This document shows positions 29,304 to 38,256 of a stretch of 64,000 bases of DNA, piece by piece. The stretch covers positions 62,001-126,000 of the forward strand of contig JBCCQN010000003.1 of NCBI GenBank assembly GCA_039024315.1, read 5' to 3'. The stretch is from JBCAWW01 sp039024315. Its GTDB lineage: Bacteria; Bacteroidota; Bacteroidia; J057. A program made the position numbers and the translations under genes. A model generated the notes under the pieces. That model saw nothing but the letters and a program-made list of their open reading frames with translations. It was not told the DNA's origin and did no database searches. Within the stretch, counting starts at the first letter, position 1, and each line of letters starts with the position of its first letter.

Positions 29304-29333
29304 TTGGAATATTAATCGGTTGTTCTATTTTTG
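29304..29333 (+). promoter_or_regulatory. promoter of the WecA/TagO-like gene
   Basis: TTG (29304-29306), 19-base spacer, TATTTTTG (29326-29333), 22 bases before the ATG at 29356. Full match to the Bacteroidota consensus. Confidence 0.72.
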
Positions 29334-29355
29334 ATCAACGCTTCAACCGATAGAT

Positions 29356-30468
29356 ATGAATATATACCTTTTACTTGCGCTTGCTTCTCTAACATCTTTT
29401 GCTCTTGCTTATTTTATTATTCCAGTAGTTATCGAAACAGCACACAAAAAAGGTCTTTTTGATTTACCAGACGCTAGAAAACAGCATACTCAACCTACTC
29501 CTCCATTAGGGGGTATCGCAATATTTCTCGGTATGGTTGGATCAATCTTGTTTTGGGGAGATGCGGCCACCTTTGAGCTAATCCGCTTTCCTCTATTAGC
29601 CATGTTATTCCTGTTTTTTGTGGGCTTAAAAGATGACCTTTTAGAAATGAAGGCCCTCAAAAAATTAGTCATTCAGCTTTTGCTCGCTCTGATTGTAGCG
29701 GTAGCTGGCTTAAGGATCACGAGTCTAAACGGTTTTATCGGCATATATGAGCTACCAATTGTAGTCCAGTACGTCCTTACCATTTTGTTTATCGTGGGCC
29801 TTACCAATGCTTATAACCTAATCGATGGTATTGACGGACTAGCGGGTGGGATTGCGAGTATCGCTGGCCTGACCTTTGCGTTATTATTTTTCCATATCGG
29901 AGATTATGGCTTTGCCATTTGCTCTTTAGCGATGGTGGGTGCCTTATTAGGCTTTTTGAAATACAATTTTTCTCCGGCAAAAATATTTATGGGAGACACT
30001 GGCTCCCTTTCCGTGGGGGTATTGCTGTCCATCCTTGCTGTCAGGTTACTTGGACAAGCCTACTTATTTGAGCAAAGTTTATTCCATGCAGATTGGATTC
30101 CCGTTTGGATTTTTGCTGTCTTAGCAGTGCCAATGTTGGATATTACTCAAGTGATGATCAAGCGGATCATGGAAAAGCGTTCGCCCTTTAGCCCAGATCG
30201 TGGTCATGTACATCATATGTTACAAAGAATTGGCTACAATCATGCGCAAGCTAGTATTACCCTCTATGCCGTAAGTCTGCAAAATGTATGTATGACTTGG
30301 CTCTTTAGCCAAGCAGGTTTGAACAGCAACTTAGGATTTGTACTCATCTTGGGGCTGAGTCTTCTTGAGCTTTCATGTCTGATCCATTTCGAAAAAAGCC
30401 AAGAGATGCCCACTTATATGCAAAAAATCAAACAGGTATTGATTGTGATCCAAAGCTATCTATTCTAA
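29356..30468 (+). CDS. WecA/TagO-family undecaprenyl-phosphate sugar-1-phosphate transferase
   Basis: A 370-residue polytopic inner-membrane enzyme (about ten helices) that transfers a HexNAc-1-phosphate from a UDP-sugar to undecaprenyl phosphate, the first committed step of a cell-surface glycan. Family motifs are in order: PLGGIAIF, DDLLEM (Mg-binding DD), NAYNLIDGIDGLAGG, FMGDTGSLSVG and the loop HVHHMLQRIGYNHAQA. This places it in the WecA/TagO/RgpG group rather than MraY. It has its own good promoter. The small lipoprotein gene follows after 50 bases. It is the obvious lipid-linked initiator for the polysaccharide locus from 37225 on, though it lies on the opposite strand and 7 kb away; that link is inference. 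The acceptor sugar cannot be told from sequence. Confidence 0.93.
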   Translation: MNIYLLLALASLTSFALAYFIIPVVIETAHKKGLFDLPDARKQHTQPTPPLGGIAIFLGMVGSILFWGDAATFELIRFPLLAMLFLFFVGLKDDLLEMKALKKLVIQLLLALIVAVAGLRITSLNGFIGIYELPIVVQYVLTILFIVGLTNAYNLIDGIDGLAGGIASIAGLTFALLFFHIGDYGFAICSLAMVGALLGFLKYNFSPAKIFMGDTGSLSVGVLLSILAVRLLGQAYLFEQSLFHADWIPVWIFAVLAVPMLDITQVMIKRIMEKRSPFSPDRGHVHHMLQRIGYNHAQASITLYAVSLQNVCMTWLFSQAGLNSNLGFVLILGLSLLELSCLIHFEKSQEMPTYMQKIKQVLIVIQSYLF

Positions 30469-30518
30469 GATTTGCAATCTTCAAGTAGCAGGGCTAGCTT
30501 ATAAAAAAGCTATCTGCC

Positions 30519-31013
30519 ATGCTCTTCAACCGTTACTTTTTATTGACTCTAATCATACTAAGCGCTTGCCAAAGCTCCGAGGAAAACGTTCGGCAGGCCG
30601 CAAAAAAATATCTTGATGCCCGACTAAATGATGACTTTAGTCGGGCTATGCTTTGTGTTAGCCCAGACTCATACGAGGCCTTAGAAGATTTAGCCTCTAT
30701 GGCTATTGATACTCCGCCCGCTGATGGTGCTATGCAATATCGAATCACGGAAATCACGGTCAATGGAGATACCGCTAAAGTTGCCTACGAACTCGAAAAC
30801 TACTTTAGTACAGAGTTCCTTAAGCTTGAAAAGACGGGGGAAACTTGGCTCATCAAATTAGGGCTTAATGATATACCAGATCCTGCAATGTTAGCTAGAG
30901 ATTTGACGATCATGGAATCTGAGGATACAATCACCAAATTGCAGAGAGAGCTAGATAAACTGCTTTTAGAAGAGGACGATAGCCTCGAACAAGAATTCAT
31001 TATCCCTAATTGA
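30519..31013 (+). CDS. small DUF4878-like lipoprotein
   Basis: A 164-residue protein with lipobox LSAC (acceptor C17) and a mature domain of about 100 residues: a helix with VRQAAKKYLDARLNDDFSRAMLCVSPDSYE, then beta strands ending GETWLIKLGLND. This layout is like the NTF2-related DUF4878 lipoproteins; I am not sure of the family. The acidic C-terminal tail (TKLQRELDKLLLEEDDSLEQE) may be helical. It probably shares the promoter of the WecA-like gene. Function unknown. Confidence 0.72.
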   Translation: MLFNRYFLLTLIILSACQSSEENVRQAAKKYLDARLNDDFSRAMLCVSPDSYEALEDLASMAIDTPPADGAMQYRITEITVNGDTAKVAYELENYFSTEFLKLEKTGETWLIKLGLNDIPDPAMLARDLTIMESEDTITKLQRELDKLLLEEDDSLEQEFIIPN

Positions 31014-31107
31014 GCGGTTGAAGCGTTATTTATTACCATTCCTTCCACTATCTGAAATACCTAGGGCAAAATAATTACCTTGATGGCTAATTATTTGGGG
31101 TTGAGTT

Positions 31108-34100
31108 ATGCAGATTCATAAGTCAGTTAGGCAAGCGATTGCCTGCCTTTGTTCTTTATTCTTATTGGGACCTAATTTTCTTTTTGCTCAAGACGAGCTT
31201 ACCGTATCCTTTAGTCAGGAAAGAGGGCTGTACACCCAAACACAGACGGTTAGTCTTAGCACCAATTTAACTCAAGCTAGCATTTATTATACCCTCGATG
31301 GGACTGTTCCTACTAGTACCAACGGGACGCTTTATTCCCAAGCCATTCCAGTTTCCACTACCACTTTTATTAGGGCTGCTGCGCAGAACGCCGATACCAT
31401 TACCGAGGTTTTTACCCATACTTATCTCTTTTTAGGAGATATCATCAACCAAGCTAATACAATCAGTGGTTTTCCGGTTAGCGGATTAGAATTTGATGCT
31501 AGCCTCAAAAACGATCCAAATTATGGCCCAGAACTGCTAGAAGGGCTGGAGGCAGTTCCGAGTATGTCTATTGTCCTTAATCCTACGGACTTTGTTACAG
31601 CCCACGGCAGCAGTTCTGAGGTACCGGTTTCTATGGAGATTATTTACCCTGATGGGCGAGATGATATCCAAGAAAACTGCGGTATGAAGCGGGTCGGCGG
31701 TTCTTCCTTTAATAGCCCCAAGCGTAATTGGCGTTTGACTTTTCGTTCCCAGTATGGGGCCGGAAAACTCAGAGCCCCCATCTTTGGACCTGGAGCTGCC
31801 GACGAGCATGATCAAATTGCTCTAAGACCTGGATTTCATGGTTGTATCATCAAAAACGGAGGCAAAGACATCAACGATCAGGTCCTACGAAACCTGCAGA
31901 TCTACATGGATAAAGATAGCGTAGGTATCCACGGCTTTTTCGCTCATCTATACATCAATGGTGCTTATTGGGGCCTTTACAATCCCTCAGAAAGAGGAAA
32001 TAATGGCTTTGCTGAAGCTTATTATGGAGGCAATAAAGAAGATTGGGACGCCATCAAGCGCAAGTCCAACATGGATGGCAGTATCACTGCTTGGAATACG
32101 CTCAACAGCATGGCTAATAATAATGACCTGACAGATTCTCTCCACTACGCCAATATCCAAGAATACATTGATATAGAGCAGTTTATCAATTATATCCTGA
32201 TCTGCAACTATGGGCCGCATTCTGACGTGCATCCCAGTGCCAAAAATAGCTTCGCCATTAGGGATCGCACCAAAAATATTGGCTTTAAATTTTATATCTG
32301 GGATACAGAACCAGGGCTTTGGAGCGATTGGCGCTATACCAATTCAACCCACAATACTCCTCCTTTCAATAATATCTGGTATGCTCTCTTGACCAATGCA
32401 GAGTTCAAAATACAATTGGCTGACCAGATGTACTACCATACCAAAGAAGGAGGAATATTAAGTCCAGAATTTGTAATGGCTGAATACGAACGACTCTTTG
32501 CCATCGCCCAAAAACCCTTAATTGGCGAGGCGGCCCGTTGGAAAAATAAAACCATTTACGAAAAGATATTCGCTGAGCGAGATTCAAATCTGTACAGCTA
32601 CCTCCCCAATCGTACGCAGGTACTGATCAATACCTATCGCACCCACAACCAGTATCCCAGTATTGATCCGGTGGTGTTTAACCAGTTTGGCGGTAAGGTT
32701 GAGGCTGGCTTTCAATTGACTTTGGAAAACCCCAATATCCAAGGGACGATATACTTCACAAGTGATGGTTCTGATCCGCGTGCTTATGGTGGGGGAATCA
32801 GTAGTTCTGCGCAGCAGTATATCGGACCCATAAGCCTAAATGCCGCGGTGACCGATATCCGTGCCCGCGTACTGACCAACGGAGAGTGGTCCGCTAGCTG
32901 GCCAGCAAGGTTTTACCAACCACAAGACTTTAGTGGGCTTTTGATCAATGAAATGCATTACCATCCTGCAGATAGCTGTGGCAGTGAATTTATCGAACTC
33001 AAAAACAAAGGCAGTGATACCTTATTCCTTTCAGATGTCTATTTCTCTGAGGGGCTAAAGTATAGTTTCCCTTATGAGGCGCAGCTTGCCCCTGATAGCC
33101 TCCTTGTGCTGGCAAAAAATGCTGATACCTTTTTACTCAATTATGGTTTTTTACCAGACGGCGTATATGAGGGCAAACTAGCAAACGAGGGCGAAACGCT
33201 CATTTTGACGAGTCCAGATGGGCTGACCATTGACTCTCTGCGCTACAAAGATAAATTTCCTTGGGACACCCTTGCCGATGGTTATGGCCCTTCTTTAGAG
33301 CTACTGGCGGCTAGTTTAGACAATAAAATTGCCGCTAATTGGGCTACCAACACTAATTTTTGTGGCACTCCCAGACGAGATAATTCTATCAATTGCAGTG
33401 GTAGTAATACAGATATCATTATCAGTGAAGTCATGTACAATTATGGCTTTAAACTAGATGGCTTAGATGCTCAAGATTGGGTAGAGTTATATAATCGTAG
33501 CAATCAGGATCTAGATATTTCGGCTTGGCAATTGCGTGATGAGGATAGTACCTATATACTCCCTCCGGGAACGATCATTTCTGCAAACGGCTTTTTGGTT
33601 TTGGCAGATAGTCTTGATGATTTTAACTATGTTCATCCTGCTGTAGGCGCAGCCGTTAGCCTAGAAGGCCTAGGCTTTAGTGCCAAGGGAGAGCAACTTG
33701 CCTTATTTGATGCCAATGCCTGCCCTGTGAGTGCAATCGTCTATGACAATAAGGCTCCTTGGCCAAAATCTGCTGATGGAGAGGGGTTTAGCCTTATGTT
33801 AAAGAACGATTCTCTGGATCCTAGCCTACCTACTAGTTGGCTCGCCTCTGGAAATTATGCCGGTACTCCGGCTCAGGTCAACCAACGCTTTTGTGATTCG
33901 ACACCTCCTCCAATCATCATCAATGAGATTGCTTACCGCCCCAATACCTCCTATGACACCAAAGATTGGGTAGAGCTCTACAATCCCAATAATACAGCTA
34001 TCGATCTCAGTGGTTGGGAACTCCATGACAGCCAAAATTATTATAAGATCCCCCCTGGAACCATTATCGTAGCTGGGGGCTATTTGGTCATTGCGCAAGA

Positions 34101-36807
34101 GCAATTTTCTTTTTTCACTAAGTATGGGGCTAGTCTCCCCAACAATATTAGTGTGGTAGGGGACCTAGATTTTGGATTGAGTGGAGACGGTGAATGGGTT
34201 GCGCTCTTGACAGACGACCGTTGCTGGGTAGATGGGCTAAAATACAATGACTCCTATCCTTGGCCTTTGGAGCCCGATGGGCAAGGTCCTACCTTAGCCT
34301 TGATTGATCCTAGGTTCGACAATGCTTTAGCCGCTAGCTGGGCTCCTTCAGATTGGGGGGGCGCTAGCTTGGGTTCACCAGGAGCCGCTAATAATATTCC
34401 CGATCCTTGCACGGCCTACCAAGCGTTCTCCGCAGGAGAGCTCCCCTTAATCAACGAAATCGCATACAACGAAAATCCCGCCTTCCCTACGGGTAACTGG
34501 TTGGAAATCCATAATCCTAGTAGCCTCGCCTTTGATCTGAGTGATTGGATGTTGATTGATGAGGATTCGGTTTTTGTATTCCCTCCGGGAACGTCCATTT
34601 CTGCCGGTGGATTTTTGCTTTTGGCAGAAGATCCGGTGGCCTTGCAAGCTTATTATGCTGATATCCCTGCGGGAACGCCAGTACTGGGACCCTTGGGCAT
34701 CAAATTTGATAATGGTGGCGAACGACTATTGCTATACGCGGCTAGCCGCTGTCTCATTGATTCGCTGCGCTACAATGACAAATATCCTTGGCCAGAAGAG
34801 GAACCCCATGACCCTATCATTGCCCTCTATCAACAAGGAGTCGATAATGCCGATGGTGCATTTTGGGCGGCTGCGGATCAAGACGGCACCCCTGGTCGAG
34901 AAAATGTTTGGGATTGTCAGGCTGGATATGGCAAAGCCATTACGAGACTTTGGCTCAAAGCCAATCAAAATCTTCCCGATGGCACTCATATTGCTAACTG
35001 GACCGATTACTCGGGCTTTGGCAATGATGCGATCCAAAGCAGCGCCAGTGATCAACCCCAATTTTATGCCGATCAACTAAATGGTCATGGGATAGTACGC
35101 TTTGATGGTACCCAAGATTGGATGAAGATCAACGGACTAGCTAGCACATTAGCTACTAATTCAACGGTATTTGCGGTGTTTGTACCAAGAGCAGATACTG
35201 ACGACGGCTACTATATTTCGACTCACAAAGGCGGTTCTAATCGTATCAAAATGGGCCATCGCCAAAATGGTGAGCTCATATATGACGATGATGCCGTTTC
35301 CATCACAAGTGGTAGTTATATCGACAAAGCTAGCATCACTGCCTTTACAATTCATGATGCTGAGACCGAAATCCAAGGCTATGTAAACGGAGAACCCGGC
35401 AATATGTGGACTTGGCCTACTGTCAATGATGCTGACAGAGCTTCTATTGGACAGGAATTTGATGGCCAAGGCAATGACAATCAAACTTCTAATCACTGGA
35501 AGGGAGATCTCGCCGAACTTTTGGTTTTTGAAGACATTATGGGGTATCATGAAATCCAAGCGGTGCATAGCTATCTCAATATCAAATACGGGATCGAGGT
35601 AGCTCCACATTCGCATGCATATTACCCTTACAAAACCTACGTAGGAGATTTGGCCGGGATAGGCCGAAATATCAGACAATGCCTCAATCAGACTAAAAGT
35701 CGTGGCCTCTCCGACATTTTGAGTGTGGAGGCGATGGAGCAGATGCACCACGAAGATTTTTTGGTTTGGGGCAATAATGAAGCCAGTATGCTCGCCAGTG
35801 ATTCTGTCCTAAACGTACCAGATGCGCTAGCTTATCGTATGAATCGTGCTTGGCATTTTGCGGAAACCCAAGAGATTGGCAAGGTGAAATTGAGCTTTGA
35901 TTTGACAGGGCTAGATTGGGACCATATTGATCCAAGAGCTTTTGTATTGTTGGTGGATGAGGATGGCGACTTCACAAATGCCAAAATGATCAAACCTTTA
36001 TTGGCGCAAGATTATACCTTTGAGTTTGATATTGAGAATGGGGACTACATTAGTTTGGGAGTGCAAGACTATGTCTTGCTCGAGCTCAAAGCCATCTTGG
36101 CAGGTCCTTGGGACAACAATAGCCAATTGATGCGAGATGATCTGAGAATCCTAAATATCCTTCCCGATACTGATCCCTATACGGGAACGCACAAATTGGA
36201 TCCAAGTTTACTGCAGTTAACGGGAGATAGTGCCATGGTTGATTGGGTGTTGGTCAACCTTTTTAGTGCGATCGATACCTCTTTAGTATGGCAAGAACCT
36301 GCCCTTTTGCAACGCGACGGCGATGTGGTAGGCTTAGACGAGAGTAAGCGGCTCTTGATCCCTAGTATGCCCGGCGATTATTTTGTAGGGCTTGATCACC
36401 GCAATCATGTGGCGCTTATGAGTGCGACTAGTCACAGCCTTGACGAGCTCCCACTAGCCCTTGATTTTACCACGGATCAGGCTGCTGGTACTAATGCGCA
36501 GAAGCAGCTTAGCAGTGGCGTTTATGGTCTCTGGGGAGGGGATGCCAATGGAGATGAAAAGGTAATCTTTCAAGGGGCTATTAACGATCCTGCAAGTATC
36601 TTTTTTGAAGTCCTGACGCACCCTGCAAATACGACCTTTGCCCGCAACTATGTCGTAAGTGGCTATCTAGATGCGGATCTAAACCTAGATGGCAAGGTGA
36701 TTTTTCAGGGTGCCAGCGCTGATGTGAGTCCCGTGCTAATCAACGTCCTAACCCATCCTGCCAACGCCACCTTTGCGCGAACCTACGTGATTTTTATTGA
36801 CTTTTAG
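31108..36807 (+). CDS. CotH-like / lamin-tail multidomain surface protein
   Basis: A 1899-residue secreted protein. Signal peptide 1-28 (ends near LFAQD). Then: a chitobiase/hexosaminidase C-terminal-type beta domain (IYYTLDGTVPTS, about 35-105); a CotH kinase-like domain (about 160-470; VGGSSFNSPKRNW, GAYWGLYNPSERG, YIWDTEPGLW); a second chitobiase-type module (about 535-600); four lamin-tail domains (starting near 610, 770, 935 and 1111; INE(I/M) ... WVELYN ... PPGT ... GGFLLLA); a LamG/concanavalin-like region (about 1278-1490); a segment with DLAGIGRNIRQCLNQTKS (about 1510); and two tandem ~45-residue C-terminal repeats with DxNxDxK and GKVIFQGA. No classic T9SS sorting domain is visible. 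Surface adhesion or spore-coat-like protein phosphorylation are both possible; activity is not inferable. Two hairpin-AACG elements lie inside the gene. Confidence 0.85.
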   Translation: MQIHKSVRQAIACLCSLFLLGPNFLFAQDELTVSFSQERGLYTQTQTVSLSTNLTQASIYYTLDGTVPTSTNGTLYSQAIPVSTTTFIRAAAQNADTITEVFTHTYLFLGDIINQANTISGFPVSGLEFDASLKNDPNYGPELLEGLEAVPSMSIVLNPTDFVTAHGSSSEVPVSMEIIYPDGRDDIQENCGMKRVGGSSFNSPKRNWRLTFRSQYGAGKLRAPIFGPGAADEHDQIALRPGFHGCIIKNGGKDINDQVLRNLQIYMDKDSVGIHGFFAHLYINGAYWGLYNPSERGNNGFAEAYYGGNKEDWDAIKRKSNMDGSITAWNTLNSMANNNDLTDSLHYANIQEYIDIEQFINYILICNYGPHSDVHPSAKNSFAIRDRTKNIGFKFYIWDTEPGLWSDWRYTNSTHNTPPFNNIWYALLTNAEFKIQLADQMYYHTKEGGILSPEFVMAEYERLFAIAQKPLIGEAARWKNKTIYEKIFAERDSNLYSYLPNRTQVLINTYRTHNQYPSIDPVVFNQFGGKVEAGFQLTLENPNIQGTIYFTSDGSDPRAYGGGISSSAQQYIGPISLNAAVTDIRARVLTNGEWSASWPARFYQPQDFSGLLINEMHYHPADSCGSEFIELKNKGSDTLFLSDVYFSEGLKYSFPYEAQLAPDSLLVLAKNADTFLLNYGFLPDGVYEGKLANEGETLILTSPDGLTIDSLRYKDKFPWDTLADGYGPSLELLAASLDNKIAANWATNTNFCGTPRRDNSINCSGSNTDIIISEVMYNYGFKLDGLDAQDWVELYNRSNQDLDISAWQLRDEDSTYILPPGTIISANGFLVLADSLDDFNYVHPAVGAAVSLEGLGFSAKGEQLALFDANACPVSAIVYDNKAPWPKSADGEGFSLMLKNDSLDPSLPTSWLASGNYAGTPAQVNQRFCDSTPPPIIINEIAYRPNTSYDTKDWVELYNPNNTAIDLSGWELHDSQNYYKIPPGTIIVAGGYLVIAQEQFSFFTKYGASLPNNISVVGDLDFGLSGDGEWVALLTDDRCWVDGLKYNDSYPWPLEPDGQGPTLALIDPRFDNALAASWAPSDWGGASLGSPGAANNIPDPCTAYQAFSAGELPLINEIAYNENPAFPTGNWLEIHNPSSLAFDLSDWMLIDEDSVFVFPPGTSISAGGFLLLAEDPVALQAYYADIPAGTPVLGPLGIKFDNGGERLLLYAASRCLIDSLRYNDKYPWPEEEPHDPIIALYQQGVDNADGAFWAAADQDGTPGRENVWDCQAGYGKAITRLWLKANQNLPDGTHIANWTDYSGFGNDAIQSSASDQPQFYADQLNGHGIVRFDGTQDWMKINGLASTLATNSTVFAVFVPRADTDDGYYISTHKGGSNRIKMGHRQNGELIYDDDAVSITSGSYIDKASITAFTIHDAETEIQGYVNGEPGNMWTWPTVNDADRASIGQEFDGQGNDNQTSNHWKGDLAELLVFEDIMGYHEIQAVHSYLNIKYGIEVAPHSHAYYPYKTYVGDLAGIGRNIRQCLNQTKSRGLSDILSVEAMEQMHHEDFLVWGNNEASMLASDSVLNVPDALAYRMNRAWHFAETQEIGKVKLSFDLTGLDWDHIDPRAFVLLVDEDGDFTNAKMIKPLLAQDYTFEFDIENGDYISLGVQDYVLLELKAILAGPWDNNSQLMRDDLRILNILPDTDPYTGTHKLDPSLLQLTGDSAMVDWVLVNLFSAIDTSLVWQEPALLQRDGDVVGLDESKRLLIPSMPGDYFVGLDHRNHVALMSATSHSLDELPLALDFTTDQAAGTNAQKQLSSGVYGLWGGDANGDEKVIFQGAINDPASIFFEVLTHPANTTFARNYVVSGYLDADLNLDGKVIFQGASADVSPVLINVLTHPANATFARTYVIFIDF
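31376..31392 (+). repeat. hairpin-AACG element (inside CotH-like gene)
   Basis: CTGC-TGC-GCAG-AACGCC, encoding AAAQNA in the sense frame. Confidence 0.5.
34421..34438 (-). repeat. hairpin-AACGCTT element (inside CotH-like gene)
   Basis: On the minus strand CTCC-TGC-GGAG-AACGCTT; the sense strand encodes QAFSAGE just before the fourth lamin-tail domain. Confidence 0.65.
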
Positions 36808-36831
36808 AGAACGTACTGAGACAAGCGCGTT

Positions 36832-36859
36832 AAGTACTTAGACAAAAGTATTCAGTATT
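36832..36859 (-). repeat. dispersed repeat B, copy 3
   Basis: AAGTACTTAGACAAAAGTAT and the following TCAGTATT match copy 1 at 5239-5266 and copy 2 at 24090. The minus strand contains TACTTTTG, here pointing back into the 3' end of the CotH-like gene. Confidence 0.65.
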
Positions 36860-37018
36860 TAGACCGAGGGAAATAGGTCTATATGGTTCAGTGAGGCCCT
36901 TTTTCTCTATACTAGATACTCCCGAAAGCTTTCGGTATACTTTCTACTCAGTACTTAAAAAGCCTAAGCTAGGGCTTACACTATTTGGCGCTTTGGCCGA
37001 GTTCTGGGATAGGGATGA

Positions 37019-37036
37019 CCGCTGCGCGGAACGATC
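37019..37036 (+). repeat. hairpin-AACGATC element, intergenic
   Basis: CCGC-TGC-GCGG-AACGATC. Confidence 0.65.
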
Positions 37037-37113
37037 ATTCGAGGCAAGGCCTAGAATCCACCGCCACCAAAAGCTGGCTACATGGGTGCAGAGGCATGCT
37101 ATCCCCTAAAAAC

Positions 37114-37131
37114 AAGCGTTCTGCGAAGCAG
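37114..37131 (-). repeat. hairpin-AACGCTT element, intergenic
   Basis: Minus strand CTGC-TTC-GCAG-AACGCTT, identical to 23446-23463 and 63788-63805. Confidence 0.75.
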
Positions 37132-37172
37132 AAACCCCAAAACTAGGCCACTACCTCTAAACCCTAAGGCAC

Positions 37173-37201
37173 AAAAAAAGCGACCTCTGATAAAAGGCCG
37201 C
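37173..37201 (-). terminator. rho-independent terminator after galE
   Basis: Minus strand stem GCGGCCT / AGGTCGC (one G-U pair), 8-base loop, then seven T. It closes the minus-strand operon ending with galE, 24 bases after its stop. Confidence 0.85.
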
Positions 37202-37224
37202 TCTATTGCTTAAGGGGTACGTAT

Positions 37225-38256
37225 TTATTTTGCGTCCACCATGAGATACTCTTGCCATTTCCAAGCGGAGGCCATCATCTCGTCAATTCCTAGCTTAGCT
37301 TCCCAGCCTAGCTGCTCCTTAGCCTTACTTGAGTCAGAATAGATCGACACCACATCTCCGTTGCGACGAGGGCCTACTTCATAATTGAGGGACTTTCCCG
37401 TAATCTTTTCAAAAGCATTGATCGCTTCGAATACAGTTACGCCATTTCCAGAACCGAGGTTGAAGAGATCGTACTGATGCTCGTTGCGGCCTTCTACGAG
37501 GAAGTCAATTGCTTTGATATGTGCCTGCGCAATGTCCGTCACGTGAATGTAATCTCTGACACATGAGCCATCACGGGTATCGTAATCACCGCCAAAAACT
37601 GTCAGTTTGGGTATCAAACCAGCGGCGACCATAGTGATGACGGGAACTAGGTTACTGGGGCGATTGACCGGATCTTCACCATTGAGACCGCTCTCATCCC
37701 CTCCTACTGGATTAAAGTAGCGGAGGGCAATGGCGTTTACCTTTTCTGAGGCGTGGATAAAGTCTTTGATGATTCGTTCGCCCACCAGTTTGGTGTGCGC
37801 ATAAGGAGATTCTGTCTCAGCAACAGGGCTCTCTTCAGTTACAGGCAGCTGCTCAATATTGCCATAAACTGAACAAGATGAAGAAAATATAAAGGAGTTC
37901 ACGTCATATTTTTCGCAGCAGTGCAAAAGATTGATGAGTGAGCCAAAGTTATTGCCATAATACTCTAGGGGTTTATCCACTGATTCCCCCACAGCTTTGA
38001 GGGCCGCAAAATGAATAACCCCTACGATATTGGGATGATCTTCAAATACTTTCTCAACAGCAGCGCGGTCCGTAGCATCAATGGCATAGTTGGTCATACG
38101 CTTGCCGGTGATTTCTTCGACGCGATCTAAGGTGCGCGCGGAAGAGTTAACATGGTTATCAATAGAAATGACCTCATAGCGGCCACCCTTCAAGAGCTCG
38201 ATTGCGGTATGAGAGCCGATATAGCCGGTCCCTCCAGTAATAAGAATTGCTGACAT
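37225..38256 (-). CDS. galE: UDP-glucose 4-epimerase
   Basis: A 343-residue short-chain dehydrogenase-type enzyme interconverting UDP-glucose and UDP-galactose (or the N-acetyl forms). NAD-binding GGTGYIG is at 8-14; the catalytic pair is Y152 and K156 in SPYAHTK, with the upstream SSSCSVYG strand. ALRYFNPVGGDESG and GSCVRDYIHVTDIA are GalE hallmarks. The length is typical. Its ATG overlaps the stop of the glycosyltransferase before it by one base. It is the last gene of the operon, followed by a terminator, and can supply UDP-Gal/GalNAc to the glycosyltransferases of the locus. Confidence 0.95.
   Translation of the reverse strand: MSAILITGGTGYIGSHTAIELLKGGRYEVISIDNHVNSSARTLDRVEEITGKRMTNYAIDATDRAAVEKVFEDHPNIVGVIHFAALKAVGESVDKPLEYYGNNFGSLINLLHCCEKYDVNSFIFSSSCSVYGNIEQLPVTEESPVAETESPYAHTKLVGERIIKDFIHASEKVNAIALRYFNPVGGDESGLNGEDPVNRPSNLVPVITMVAAGLIPKLTVFGGDYDTRDGSCVRDYIHVTDIAQAHIKAIDFLVEGRNEHQYDLFNLGSGNGVTVFEAINAFEKITGKSLNYEVGPRRNGDVVSIYSDSSKAKEQLGWEAKLGIDEMMASAWKWQEYLMVDAK

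Larger units (their letters stand above)
36860..37172. other. repeat-rich convergent intergenic region
   Basis: No credible gene. It carries the 16-mer ACTCCCGAAAGCTTTC (36918-36933, within the palindrome CCGAAAGCTTTCGG), and two hairpin-AACG elements. The 72-codon frame at 36891-37109 is built from these repeats. Confidence 0.6.

Noticed and set aside
33550..34690. CCC-TCC-GGG-AACG and CCC-TGC-GGG-AACG sequences in the CotH-like gene as further hairpin elements
   Set aside because: The ones at about 33557 and 34566 encode the conserved PPGT of lamin-tail domains, so protein homology explains them; the stems are only 3 bp.
36891..37109. 72-codon plus-strand frame between the CotH-like gene and galE
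   Set aside because: It is composed of intergenic repeats (the 16-mer and a hairpin-AACG element), has no family likeness and no promoter.
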